Of a stretch of 64,000 nt of DNA, positions 43,463-52,126 are shown piece by piece. The translations under genes and the position numbers were made by a program. Location: the NCBI RefSeq assembly GCF_008365375.1, contig NZ_QOKW01000009.1:1-64000 (forward strand), in the 5' to 3' direction. The notes beneath the pieces are model-generated. The model did not search any database, was not told the DNA's origin, and saw nothing but the letters and a program-made list of their open reading frames with translations. The stretch is from Roseomonas genomospecies 6. Its GTDB lineage: Bacteria; Pseudomonadota; Alphaproteobacteria; Azospirillales; Azospirillaceae. Numbering within the stretch: the first letter of the stretch is position 1; the number at the start of each line of letters is the position of its first letter.

Positions 43463-44030
43463 CGACGACGACGGAGTGCTGAATCCCGCCACCATCCGGC
43501 TTGTGCCGGGGACGATCATTCCCAAGGCGGTGGGGTCCGCCGGGCTGACGCCGCTCGCCAACCCCGGGCGGTTCGACGTGTCGCAGCTCGTGCTGGACGA
43601 CCTGCGGGCGCGCATCCGCCACGCGCTGCTCGCCGACCGGCTGGGACCGCTGGATCAGCCCCGCATGACCGCGACCGAGGTGGTCGAGCGCTCCGCCGAG
43701 ATGGCGCGGCTGCTCGGTGCGACCTATGGGCGGCTCCAGGCGGAGCTGCTCACCCCGCTGGTGCTGCGCGCCGTCGGCATCCTGCGCCGCCGCGGCGAGA
43801 TTCCGGACATCGCGGTGGACGGGCGCACGGTCGCGTTGCAGCACCGCTCCCCGCTCGCCCAGGCCCAGGCGCAGCGGGACGTCCAGGCGACGCTGCGCTG
43901 GCTGGACACGGCGCGGCAGCTCGGGCCGGAGGCGCTGTCCACGGTGGACGCCGCGGCGACCGCGCGCTGGCTGGGCGAAGCCTTCGGCGTGCCGGCCAAG
44001 CTGGTGCGGGCGGAGGCGCCCCATGGCTGA
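43463..44030 (+). pseudogene. T7-like portal, 3' part, separated from its start
   Basis: It encodes the C-terminal 189 residues of the podoviral connector: VPGTIIPKAVGS, GRFDVSQLVLDDLRARIRHA, MTATEVVERSAEMARLLGAT and the clip/barrel end. No stop or frameshift is present, and the sequence reads directly on from the 5' part once the satellite is removed. It overlaps the next gene by 8 bp. Confidence 0.93.
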
Positions 44031-44292
44031 CCCGGCTGGCTGGGACTGGTTGGAGGGCGTGGGTTCCACCGGAACCGTCCCCGGCCCCCATCCCGACGGC
44101 GATCCGGCGCCCAGCTTCGCCCGCTGCTTCGCCGGGCCGGACGGGGCGCGGGTGCTGGGCACGCTGAAGGCCATGACGCTGGAACGCACGCTCGGCCCCG
44201 ACGCCTCCGACGCCGCCCTGCGCGACCTGGAGGGCCAGCGCCGGCTGGTCGCCGTCATCCTTGCCCTGACCGCCCGCGGGCAGGGTGCCTGA
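44023..44292 (+). CDS. Bbp19-like phage protein
   Basis: An 89-aa product containing FARCFAGPDGARVLGTLKAM and DASDAALRDLEGQRRLVAVI, the conserved pattern of the small Bbp19-type protein found beside portal and scaffold in BPP-1-like podophages. Role unknown. Its ATG overlaps the portal stop. Confidence 0.7.
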   Translation: MADPAGWDWLEGVGSTGTVPGPHPDGDPAPSFARCFAGPDGARVLGTLKAMTLERTLGPDASDAALRDLEGQRRLVAVILALTARGQGA

Positions 44293-44336
44293 TCCTCTCG
44301 ATCGACCCCGATCATTCTTCAAAAAGGGAGCTTTCC

Positions 44337-45041
44337 ATGGCCGAGAATCTGCTGACCTCCTCCGTTCCCGGCGCCCCGCCCGCGGTGCCCGAGAAGTTCC
44401 GCGACCCCGAAACCGGCGCCGTCCGGGTCGAGGCGCTGCTGAAGTCCTATCTGGAGCTGGAGCGCAAGCTGTCCGCTCCCGGCGGCGGCGACAGCGGTGA
44501 GCGGCCCGATCTGTTGAAGGCGCCCGGCGTGCCGGAGGGGCCGGAGGGCTATTGCATCGCCTGCGACCACGGGCTGTTCGAGCCGGACCCGGCGATCAAC
44601 GGACGCCTGCACGGCGCCGGCTTCACGCCGGAGCAGGCGCAGCTCGTCTACGACCTCGCCGCCGAACGGCTGGTTCCGCTGATCCAGGAACTGGCCGCGG
44701 AGTTCCAGGCGGAACGGGAGATCGAGCGGTTGTCCGCCCAGTTCGGCGGGGCCGAGCGCTGGCGGGAGGTGTCGCGGCAGCTCCACGCCTGGGCCGTCAA
44801 GAATCTGCCGCCCGCCGCGGTGGAAGGGCTGTCCACCACCTATGAAGGGGTGATGGCGCTTCACCGGATGATGACCGGCGCCGAGCCCGCCGCCCTGTCC
44901 ATGCCCGCCGGCCCGGCCTCCGGCGGCGCGGAGGCGGAGCTTCAGGCGCTGATGCGCGATCCCCGCTATTGGCGCGACCGCGACCCGGCGACGGTGTCGC
45001 GGGTGACCGACGGCTTCCGGCGGCTCTATCCGAACGGTTGA
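44337..45041 (+). CDS. Capsid assembly scaffold protein (podovirus type)
   Basis: A 234-aa helical, acidic protein with KFRDPETGAVRVEALLKSYL near the N-terminus and a C-terminal AELQALMRDPRYWRDRDPAT, features of podoviral scaffold/assembly proteins. It is the expected partner of the capsid gene, which here lies 3.4 kb away because cargo genes intervene. Confidence 0.8.
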   Translation: MAENLLTSSVPGAPPAVPEKFRDPETGAVRVEALLKSYLELERKLSAPGGGDSGERPDLLKAPGVPEGPEGYCIACDHGLFEPDPAINGRLHGAGFTPEQAQLVYDLAAERLVPLIQELAAEFQAEREIERLSAQFGGAERWREVSRQLHAWAVKNLPPAAVEGLSTTYEGVMALHRMMTGAEPAALSMPAGPASGGAEAELQALMRDPRYWRDRDPATVSRVTDGFRRLYPNG

Positions 45042-45252
45042 GGCCTGACGCGCGGCAGGGCATCGCGGCGGGTCCGCGGTGCCTTCCGCGCCAAAGGGGC
45101 AAAATGTCGCAGCCATTCCAAAAAGGCGCGCCGCCGCAGCCGTGCGCAACTTGGGCGTTGCGTGGCTGTAACAAAAAAGCGAGGCTGCGTTCGCAGAATG
45201 ACAACCGGCCCGTGGCAATAGGCCGGACGCGACGATTGCCGCCGGGACCGTA

Positions 45253-47583
45253 ATGACGCTGCGCCGCAAGATCCGCTGGTTGACCTGGATCGGCCTGATC
45301 GGCTGCCTGATGGCGGCGATACCTGCGCTTTATCTGCTTCGCAGCGGTTTGATCGCGGAACGGGAACGGTTGACGCTCGCTCTGGTCGAGTCGGCGCACG
45401 CGATGCTTGGCGAGATCAACACCGCCATCGTGGCCGGGGCCCTGCCGCGGGACGAGGGACAGGGGCAGGCGCGGCTGGCGCTGCGGGCGCTCGGCCGCGA
45501 TCCCTTCCATGTCAGCGTCTTCACCGACGGGAGCGTGCCTCCGGGCTGGATGGGGGAGGGGCACTCCGTCCGCGCCAGCGTCCTGTTCGAACCCTGGGGC
45601 TGGGCGGTCGCCGCGGCCAGCGGAACCGACGACCTGGAGCGCGAGTTCGCCGTGGAGGCCCTGGCCTTCGTCCTGTTCATCGCCGTCCTGCTGGTGCTGA
45701 GCTGGCCGCTGTCGGTGTTCCTGTCGCAGCATGTGCTGGGTCCCATCGAGGCGCTGTCGGAGCGCATGGAGCGGCTGACCGGCGGGCAGACCGGCATCGA
45801 CATTCCCGGGCGCGACCGCAAGGACGAGTTCGGCGCCATGGCCCGCGCCATGGAGTATTTCCGGCAGGCCGCCGAAGCGCTGATCGAGCGCGACGAGCGG
45901 CTGTTCGGCATCATGAACAACGTCGGCGAAGCCATCGTGCTGGTCGGCGAGGACGGTCTGGTGGAGGAGCACAATCCCGCCGCCGTCGCGCTGTTCGGCG
46001 TGCCGTCGGGCCAGCTCGACGGGCGGCGGTTCGCCGACCTGTTCGTCGAGGAGGACCGCGAGCGGGTCGCCCGGCTGCTGGGCATGCCGACGCTGGCCGC
46101 CGGCGGCGCGGGGGGAGCGGGCTCCAGCCGCACCGAGCGCGCGGAGGAGCTGGGAATCGAGCGGGAGGACGGGCGGGTCGATGCGTCGCTCACCGTGTCC
46201 TGCCTGGATGTGCAGGGACGGCGCAGCTACGTCTGCGCGCTGGCCGACATGACGGAACGGCTGCGCCACGAGCGGGAGCTGCTGCAGCTCGCCACGCGCG
46301 ACCGGCTGACCGGTCTGCCGAACCGGGCCCTGATCGAATCGCTTCTGGATTCCTCCATCGAGCGGGCGCGCCGCCATGGCCGCCGCTTCGCGGTGCTGTG
46401 CCTGGACCTGTCGCGCTTCAAGCTGATCACCGACACGCTGGGCCATCATGCCGGCGACCTGCTGCTGCAGGAGGTCGCGTCGCGGATCGTCGTGACGGTG
46501 CGGGCCAGCGACACGGTGGGGCGCATCGGCACCGACGACTTCGCGGTGATCCTGGACGAGGTGGGGGAGGCGAAGGAGGCGGAGATCGCCGCCCAACGCA
46601 TCCTGGCCGCCTTCGAGGAACCGGTTCTGCTGATGGAGACGGAGCATTACGTCCGTCCGTCCATCGGCATCGCGCTGTTCCCCGATCACGCCGACAGCGC
46701 GCAGGAGCTGATCCGCTCCGCCGACACCGCGCTCTATGCGGCCAAGCGGGCCGGCGGCAACCGCCACGCCTTCTTCCGCAAGGAGCTGGCCGACCAGGCG
46801 CACCGCCATCTGGCGCTGGACCGCGACCTGCGCGCGGCGCTGGCGCAGGGGGAGTTTCAGCTTCACTACCAGCCCAAGGTGTCGCTGATCGACCAGACGC
46901 TGGAAGGCTTCGAGGCGCTGCTGCGCTGGGACAAGCCCGGATTCGGCATGATCTCCCCCGGCGAGTTCATCCCGGTCGCCGAGGATACGGGATTCATCGT
47001 GCCGTTGGGCGACTGGGTTCTGGACGAAGCCTGCCGCCAGTTGCGCGACTGGCTGGACCGCGGGCTGAAGCCGGTGCCGGTGGCCGTCAACATCTCCCCG
47101 CGTCATCTGCGCCAGCGGTCCGCCGAGGATTTCCGCCGCATCATCGACCGCCACCGCCTGTCGCCCGACCTGGTCGAGCTGGAAATCACCGAGGGCGCGG
47201 TGATGCAGGACATGGACCACGCGCTGTCCGTCCTGGCCGCGTTGAAGGCCATGGGCATCCGCGTGGCGGTGGACGATTTCGGCACCGGCCATTCCTCGCT
47301 CAGCTATCTGAAGCGGCTCCCGGTGACGACGCTGAAGATCGACCGTTCCTTCGTGAACGGCGTGCCGAGCGAGCGCGAGGACAACGGCATCGTCTCCACC
47401 ATCATCGCCATGGCCGACATGCTGGGGCTGGACGTGGTGGCGGAGGGGGTGGAAAAGCAGGAGCAGGCCAATTTCCTGCGCCACCACAATTGCACCCTGG
47501 TCCAGGGCTGGCTGACCGGTCGCCCGGTGCCCGCCGGGCAGGCCGCCGACCTGCTGACCGTCCGTCTGCGCCAGACGGCGTGA
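45253..47583 (+). CDS. HAMP-PAS-GGDEF(degenerate)-EAL signalling protein
   Basis: A 776-aa membrane protein. It has an N-terminal TM (about 8-30), a periplasmic sensor, a second TM (about 136-158), HAMP, PAS, a GGDEF-like domain whose signature is GTDDF instead of GGDEF, and an intact EAL domain (EGFEALLRW, NISPRHLRQ, DDFGTGHSSLSYL, AEGVE). It is predicted to be a c-di-GMP phosphodiesterase with an inactive cyclase half. It interrupts the scaffold-capsid order of the virion cluster, so it is cargo. The 211 bp upstream contain only a hairpin (45059-45083). Confidence 0.88.
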   Translation: MTLRRKIRWLTWIGLIGCLMAAIPALYLLRSGLIAERERLTLALVESAHAMLGEINTAIVAGALPRDEGQGQARLALRALGRDPFHVSVFTDGSVPPGWMGEGHSVRASVLFEPWGWAVAAASGTDDLEREFAVEALAFVLFIAVLLVLSWPLSVFLSQHVLGPIEALSERMERLTGGQTGIDIPGRDRKDEFGAMARAMEYFRQAAEALIERDERLFGIMNNVGEAIVLVGEDGLVEEHNPAAVALFGVPSGQLDGRRFADLFVEEDRERVARLLGMPTLAAGGAGGAGSSRTERAEELGIEREDGRVDASLTVSCLDVQGRRSYVCALADMTERLRHERELLQLATRDRLTGLPNRALIESLLDSSIERARRHGRRFAVLCLDLSRFKLITDTLGHHAGDLLLQEVASRIVVTVRASDTVGRIGTDDFAVILDEVGEAKEAEIAAQRILAAFEEPVLLMETEHYVRPSIGIALFPDHADSAQELIRSADTALYAAKRAGGNRHAFFRKELADQAHRHLALDRDLRAALAQGEFQLHYQPKVSLIDQTLEGFEALLRWDKPGFGMISPGEFIPVAEDTGFIVPLGDWVLDEACRQLRDWLDRGLKPVPVAVNISPRHLRQRSAEDFRRIIDRHRLSPDLVELEITEGAVMQDMDHALSVLAALKAMGIRVAVDDFGTGHSSLSYLKRLPVTTLKIDRSFVNGVPSEREDNGIVSTIIAMADMLGLDVVAEGVEKQEQANFLRHHNCTLVQGWLTGRPVPAGQAADLLTVRLRQTA

Positions 47584-47590
47584 GGGGACG

Positions 47591-47613
47591 CCGGGGGCCG
47601 GTGTGGCCCCCGG
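47591..47613. terminator. Bidirectional terminator between the cargo genes
   Basis: CCGGGGGCC (47591-47599) pairs with GGCCCCCGG (47605-47613), between two convergent stops. Confidence 0.65.
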
Positions 47614-47626
47614 ACCATTCCAGGCG

Positions 47627-48052
47627 TCAGCGCAGCGCGCCCTTGACGTCCTCGTACTTGCCCTTCTGCCAGCTCTCCAGGCCCTTGAGATCGGCTTCCG
47701 TCATATCGACGGTCAGGCGGTCGCCTTTCATGTGCAGCCGGTCCAGCGGCAGGACGACATCCTTGTCGCTGAAGTCGGCGATGTGGTCGACATCGAGCAC
47801 GGCGAAGGTCTGGTTGCCCTTGCGGACGACGCCTTCGACCTCGGCGATGTCCTTGCCGTCGCTGCCATAGACGTCCTTTCCCTTGAGCTGGGCCGCGGTC
47901 ATTTTCGCGACCGCCGGATCGAGCGATCCGTGGGTGGCCGCGACCTGGGAGGTCGGCTTGTCGGCGGGAGCCTGCTTGGCGGCGGTTTCGGCCAGAGCCG
48001 GCGTGGCGAGCAGAAGGGCGGCGACGCCGCAGGCGGTGATGATCGTCTTCAT
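47627..48052 (-). CDS. Exported PRC-barrel domain protein
   Basis: A 141-aa product with a signal peptide (MKTIITACGVAALLLATPAL, cleavage after AETA or nearby) and one PRC-barrel-like domain (LKGKDVYGSDGKDIAEVEGV). Such small periplasmic proteins are common in Rhizobiales and Rhodospirillales chromosomes. It points against the virion operon and forms, with the EAL gene, a host-type cargo unit. Confidence 0.85.
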   Translation of the reverse strand: MKTIITACGVAALLLATPALAETAAKQAPADKPTSQVAATHGSLDPAVAKMTAAQLKGKDVYGSDGKDIAEVEGVVRKGNQTFAVLDVDHIADFSDKDVVLPLDRLHMKGDRLTVDMTEADLKGLESWQKGKYEDVKGALR

Positions 48053-48186
48053 GAAGCGAATTCCTCTTTTTGTGCCGTGTTCTTCGGGCCGTGAGGGCCA
48101 AAAGTTCAACAGCATGCGAGTGGGGAATATTCCGCGCTCCGACGGGGTACCGCACCCTGGAAATTCGGCGATCAAGGAAAATATTC

Positions 48187-48215
48187 TTGACATGCTCGGA
48201 CGCATGTCCTAGAAC
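48187..48215 (+). promoter_or_regulatory. Strong sigma-70-type promoter ahead of the capsid gene
   Basis: TTGACA (48187-48192), a 17-bp spacer and TAGAAC (48210-48215), preceded by an AT-rich AAATATTC. This is the best promoter match seen in the window. It lies in the 418-bp gap 48053-48470, which otherwise holds the ncRNA candidate and no supported ORF. Confidence 0.65.
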
Positions 48216-48221
48216 CGCTCT

Positions 48222-48342
48222 TGCCAACGCCCGACGTGCGTCCCCTCTCGCGGCGGGCGGCGGCATCCCGAACCTCCCTCCATGCCTGTCCTGAAAGGGG
48301 CTGACCGGACAACCGAAAGGCCCGGTCAGCCCCTTTCTTTTT
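48222..48342 (+). ncRNA. Candidate small RNA upstream of the capsid gene
   Basis: From the predicted start of the promoter at 48187-48215 there is no good ORF before a strong intrinsic terminator. Its arms are AAAGGGGCTGACCGG and CCGGTCAGCCCCTTT (48294-48336), followed by CTTTTTC. The roughly 120-nt RNA would expose CCUCCCUCC (about 48273-48281), an anti-Shine-Dalgarno motif. Alternatively it is an attenuated leader of the capsid mRNA. Confidence 0.5.
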
Positions 48343-48470
48343 CGCGCTTCGCCCGCGGCCGGGCGCGCGTCCCCCCTGTCCTTTCCGGGGATTGGGCGCG
48401 CCTGACAACCGGGTGGCGGAATGCTCCCCGCCGGACGGGACCCCGCAGAACGCGAAAGGAAATCATTCCG

Positions 48471-49289
48471 ATGTCCACCTCGGTCGCCCAGGCTTTCGTC
48501 AAGCAGTTCGAACGCGAAGTGCACGACGCCTACCAGCGCATGGGCTCCAAGCTGCGCAACACGGTGCGCACCAAGAACAACGTCCAGGGCGCTTCCACCG
48601 TCTTCCAGAAGGTCGGCAAGGGCACGGCCTCCACCAAGGCGCGCCACGGCGCGGTCCCGGTGATGAACCTGGATCACACGCCCGTGGAATGCACCCTCTA
48701 CGACTTCTACGCCGGCGACTGGGTCGACCGGCTGGACGAGCTGAAGACCAACATCGACGAGCGCCAGATCATCGCCAGCGCCGGTGCCTACGCGCTGGGC
48801 CGCAAGACCGACGAACTGATCCTCGGCGAGTTGAACAAGTCCACCAACTACGCGGGCGGCTCCGGCGACGGGCTGACCAAGGCGAAGGTGCTGGCCGCTT
48901 TCGAGATGCTGGGCGAGTCCGACGTGCCGGACGACGGGCAGCGCTACGCCGTCGTCGGCTGGAAGCAGTGGAGCCAGCTTCTGGGCATCGACGAGTTCGC
49001 CAGCACCGAATATGTCGGCGCCGACGAGTTGCCCTGGCGCGGCACCCAGGCCAAGCGCTGGCTGGGCACGCTCTGGATGCCGCATTCCGGCCTGAAGGCC
49101 GAGGGCGGCGTGCGGCTGTGCCACTGGTACCACAAGACGGCCATCGGCCACGCCTCCGGCGCCGACGTGAAGACGGACATCTCGTGGCACGGCGACCGCG
49201 CCGCCCACTTCGTCAACAACATGATGTCGCAGGGCGCCGGCCTGATCGACGCGGCGGGCGTCGTCACCATGCGCTGCCTGGAAGCCTGA
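48471..49289 (+). CDS. Major capsid protein (podovirus type)
   Basis: A 272-aa capsid protein with MSTSVAQAFVKQFEREVHDA at the N-terminus, AGDWVDRLDELKTNIDERQI in the middle and ISWHGDRAAHFVNNMMSQGA near the end, as in phage capsids of BPP-1/T7-like podoviruses. ATG 48471 has AAAGGAAA upstream. It is a different lineage from the HK97-type capsid of the inner satellite. Confidence 0.85.
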   Translation: MSTSVAQAFVKQFEREVHDAYQRMGSKLRNTVRTKNNVQGASTVFQKVGKGTASTKARHGAVPVMNLDHTPVECTLYDFYAGDWVDRLDELKTNIDERQIIASAGAYALGRKTDELILGELNKSTNYAGGSGDGLTKAKVLAAFEMLGESDVPDDGQRYAVVGWKQWSQLLGIDEFASTEYVGADELPWRGTQAKRWLGTLWMPHSGLKAEGGVRLCHWYHKTAIGHASGADVKTDISWHGDRAAHFVNNMMSQGAGLIDAAGVVTMRCLEA

Positions 49290-49332
49290 CGCCGCCGCCT
49301 TTTCCAGCCCGACCGACACGGAGTTTCCTCCC

Positions 49333-49602
49333 ATGGCCTATCTTCCGAAGGACCTGAGCGTCCTTGCCTACGCCAACGGCTTCACGCTCTGGCACTACAC
49401 CACGCCGGACGCCGCCGCCCAGGTGGACAACGGCGGCTATTTCAACGGCGCGTCCGACCTGCTGCGCGCCGGCGACATGATCCTCGCCAACACCGGCACC
49501 GCCGGAACGCCCGCCGCGGGCGTCTTCGTGGTCGCGGCCAACACGGCGGGGGTGGTGGACGTCACCAACCTGTCGCCCTTCGGCGCGTCCAACACGGACT
49601 GA
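49333..49602 (+). CDS. Small virion protein downstream of the capsid
   Basis: An 89-aa beta-rich product (YANGFTLWHYTTPDAAAQVD and LLRAGDMILANTGTAGTPAA) of a type that follows capsid genes in podophages. It is perhaps a head decoration or fibre base protein. Confidence 0.65.
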   Translation: MAYLPKDLSVLAYANGFTLWHYTTPDAAAQVDNGGYFNGASDLLRAGDMILANTGTAGTPAAGVFVVAANTAGVVDVTNLSPFGASNTD

Positions 49603-49620
49603 CCCGTTCCATCCATCGCT

Positions 49621-49643
49621 CCCTCTCCCGCTCAGGGAGAGGG
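49621..49643. repeat. Palindromic hairpin CCCTCTCCC/GGGAGAGGG
   Basis: Nine-bp arms with a 5-base loop between the small virion gene and the tail tubular gene. It has the look of a widespread intergenic palindrome and could also weaken transcription or protect mRNA. Confidence 0.55.
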
Positions 49644-49661
49644 CTTCGGAGGTTCGTTCCC

Positions 49662-50231
49662 ATGGCATTGACCGCTATCGGGCTGTGCAGCCGCGCGCTC
49701 ATCAAGATCGGGGCGACGGGCATCACCGCCTTCGACGAGGGCACCGCCGAGGCGGAGGTCGCGTCCTCGCTTTACGAACCGGCGCGCGACGCGCTGCTGT
49801 CGGCCAACGCCTGGAGCTTCGCCACCCGGCAGGCCCGGCTGCCGCGGCTGGCGGACGACCCGGTGGCCGACTATGGCGCGGCCTTCCAGCTTCCCGCCGA
49901 CTTCCTGCGCGCGCTCGGCGCCGGGGCAGGCGGGCGTGGGCGCGGGTTGGAATACCGCATCGCCGGGCGGGCGCTGCACGCGGCGTCCGACGCGGTGGTG
50001 CTGACCTATGTCGGACGCCCGGCGGAGGAGGACTTCCCGGCCTTCTTCGATCAGGCGCTGATCGCCCGGCTGGCCGCCGAGTTCTGCATCCCGCTGACCG
50101 AGAATTCGAGCCGGGCGGAGCTGTTGCAGCGGCTGGCCGAGAGCGAGTTCCGCCGCGCCCGCCAGATCGACGCCCTGCAGGACAGCCAGCCGGGATTCGA
50201 GGATTTCACCCTGATCGACGCGAGGGGCTGA
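49662..50231 (+). CDS. Tail tubular protein A-like
   Basis: A 189-aa product with the T7 gp11-like pattern IGLCSRALIKIGATGITAFD, ANAWSFATRQARLPRL and LIARLAAEFCIPLTENSSRA. Its ring joins portal to nozzle. The stop overlaps the next start (TGATG). Confidence 0.85.
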   Translation: MALTAIGLCSRALIKIGATGITAFDEGTAEAEVASSLYEPARDALLSANAWSFATRQARLPRLADDPVADYGAAFQLPADFLRALGAGAGGRGRGLEYRIAGRALHAASDAVVLTYVGRPAEEDFPAFFDQALIARLAAEFCIPLTENSSRAELLQRLAESEFRRARQIDALQDSQPGFEDFTLIDARG

Positions 50232-52126
50232 TGGCGCGGATTCGTCAGGTGAAGACCAACTTCACGGCGGGGGAGATTTCCCGCCGGCTGCTCGGGCGCG
50301 GGGACCTGCGCGCTTACGACAACGGGGCGCTGGCGCTGCGCAACCTGTTCATCCACCCCACGGGCGGGGTGACGCGCCGCTCCGGCCTCGCCTTCGTCGA
50401 TCCGGCGCGCGGCGACGGACGGCTGGCCGCCTTCGAATTCAACACGGAGCAGACCTATCTGCTGGTCTTCTCCGACGGGCGGATCGACGTCTACGGCGAC
50501 GACGCGCCGGTCGCCACGGTGGCGGCCCCCTGGACCGCCGCCCAGCTTCCCCAGATCACCTGGACGCAGAGCGCCGACACGCTGCTGGTCTGCCACCCCG
50601 ACGTGCCGCCCCGCAAGCTGACCCGCAGCGCCGCCGCCGGCTGGACCCTGACCGACTGGAGCTACGTCGCGGAGGGGGAGCGGGTGGCGATGCCCTTCTA
50701 CCGCTTCGCCGACCCCGCGGTGACGCTGACTCCGTCCGGCACGGACGGGCTGGTGACGGTGACGGCCTCCGCCCCCGTCTTCGACCCGAAGCAGGAGGGG
50801 ACGCGCATCCGCATCCAGGGCAGGCAGCTTCGCGTGGAGGGGGTGGTGTCCGCCACGCAGCTTTCCGGGACGGTGCTGGAAACGCTGCTCGGCACCGCCG
50901 CGACCACGGCGTGGGACGAGCAGTCCTTCTCGCCGTTGCGCGGCTGGCCGGTGTCGGCGGCCTTCCACCAGGACCGGCTGGTCATCGGCGGGTCGCGGGA
51001 CCTGCCCAACCGGCTCTGGCTGTCGCGCTCCGCCGATCTGTGGAACTTCGACCTGGGCACCGGCAAGGACGACGAGGCCATCGAGTTCGGCATCCTGTCC
51101 GATCAGGTGAACGCCGTGCGCGCCGTCTTCTCCGGGCGGCATCTCCAGGTCTTCACCTCCGGCGCGGAATACATGGTGTCGGGCGACCCGCTGACGCCGC
51201 AGAACATCCAGGTCCACCGGCAGACGCGCATCGGCTCCCCCGTGGACCGCTCCGTCCCGCCGCGCGACGTGGACGGCGCCACCCTGTTCGTGTCGCGCAA
51301 CGGGCGGGAAATCCGCGAATTCCTCTACACCGACACCGAGGCCGCCTATCAGGCCAACGATCTGGCGCTGCTGGCCCGCCATCTGGTGGTGAGGCCGCGC
51401 GACCAGGATTACGACCAGGGCCGCCGGCTGCTGTTTGTGGTGATGGAGGACGGCGCGCTGTGCGCCCTGACCGTCTACCGGCTGGAGCAGGTGACCGCCT
51501 GGACCCGGCTGGAGACGGACGGGGCGGTGCGCTCCGTCGCGGTGGTCGGGGACGAGGTCTATGTGCTGGTGGACCGCGCCGGGCGGTGGAGCGTGGAGCG
51601 TTTCGACGACGGCCTGAACCTCGACGCCGCCCTGGTCGGCGACCACGAGGCCCCGACCGCGGTGTGGAGCGGGCTGGACCATCTGGAGGGGCGGGCCGTC
51701 GCGGTGGTCGCCGATGGGACGGTCCGCGCCGACGCCACCGTCGCCGCCGGCCGGATCGTGCTGGACCCGCCGGCCCGCCATGTCGAGGCCGGGCTGCCCT
51801 ACAGCCACCGCGTCGAGCCGCTGCCGGTCAGCCTGCTGGGCCAGGCGGGCGCGACGGACGCGGTGCGGCTGGTCTCCGTCCGCTTCCGGCTGGAGGAGAC
51901 GGCGGCGCTCCACGCCGATCTGGGGCGCGGCCTTCAGGAACTGCCGCTGCACCGGACGGGGCCGCAAGCCCCGGGCGGCGTTCCGGCGCCGGTGTCCGGC
52001 GACCGCAAGCTGCGGGCGCTGGGCTGGCGGCGCGACAGCGACCGGCCCCTGTGGAGCATCCGGCAGGACGCGCCGCTGCCCTTCACGCTTTTGTCCGTAA
52101 CCATGGAATTGAGGGTGAACGACTGA
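50231..52126 (+). CDS. Tail tubular protein B-like (nozzle)
   Basis: A 631-aa beta-rich structural protein. It begins MARIRQVKTNFTAGEISRRL, with GALALRNLFIHPTGGVTRRS and NRLWLSRSADLWNFDLGTGK, which are diagnostic for podoviral nozzle proteins. It forms the tail tip and binds the fibre or spike. Confidence 0.87.
   Translation: MARIRQVKTNFTAGEISRRLLGRGDLRAYDNGALALRNLFIHPTGGVTRRSGLAFVDPARGDGRLAAFEFNTEQTYLLVFSDGRIDVYGDDAPVATVAAPWTAAQLPQITWTQSADTLLVCHPDVPPRKLTRSAAAGWTLTDWSYVAEGERVAMPFYRFADPAVTLTPSGTDGLVTVTASAPVFDPKQEGTRIRIQGRQLRVEGVVSATQLSGTVLETLLGTAATTAWDEQSFSPLRGWPVSAAFHQDRLVIGGSRDLPNRLWLSRSADLWNFDLGTGKDDEAIEFGILSDQVNAVRAVFSGRHLQVFTSGAEYMVSGDPLTPQNIQVHRQTRIGSPVDRSVPPRDVDGATLFVSRNGREIREFLYTDTEAAYQANDLALLARHLVVRPRDQDYDQGRRLLFVVMEDGALCALTVYRLEQVTAWTRLETDGAVRSVAVVGDEVYVLVDRAGRWSVERFDDGLNLDAALVGDHEAPTAVWSGLDHLEGRAVAVVADGTVRADATVAAGRIVLDPPARHVEAGLPYSHRVEPLPVSLLGQAGATDAVRLVSVRFRLEETAALHADLGRGLQELPLHRTGPQAPGGVPAPVSGDRKLRALGWRRDSDRPLWSIRQDAPLPFTLLSVTMELRVND

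Noticed and set aside
26768-44030. Frameshift or two separate portal genes
   Set aside because: The two parts are different ends of one connector and read in the same frame through the 13-bp core; no frameshift is needed.
44797-47487. An 896-codon minus-strand ORF
   Set aside because: Antisense to the GGDEF/EAL gene and scaffold; long antisense frames are common at this GC content.
45199-48412. TGACAACCGG direct repeat flanking the cargo genes as insertion-site duplication
   Set aside because: Ten bases over 3.2 kb in GC-rich DNA may be chance, the copies are not at gene-module boundaries, and no transposase or recombinase is present.
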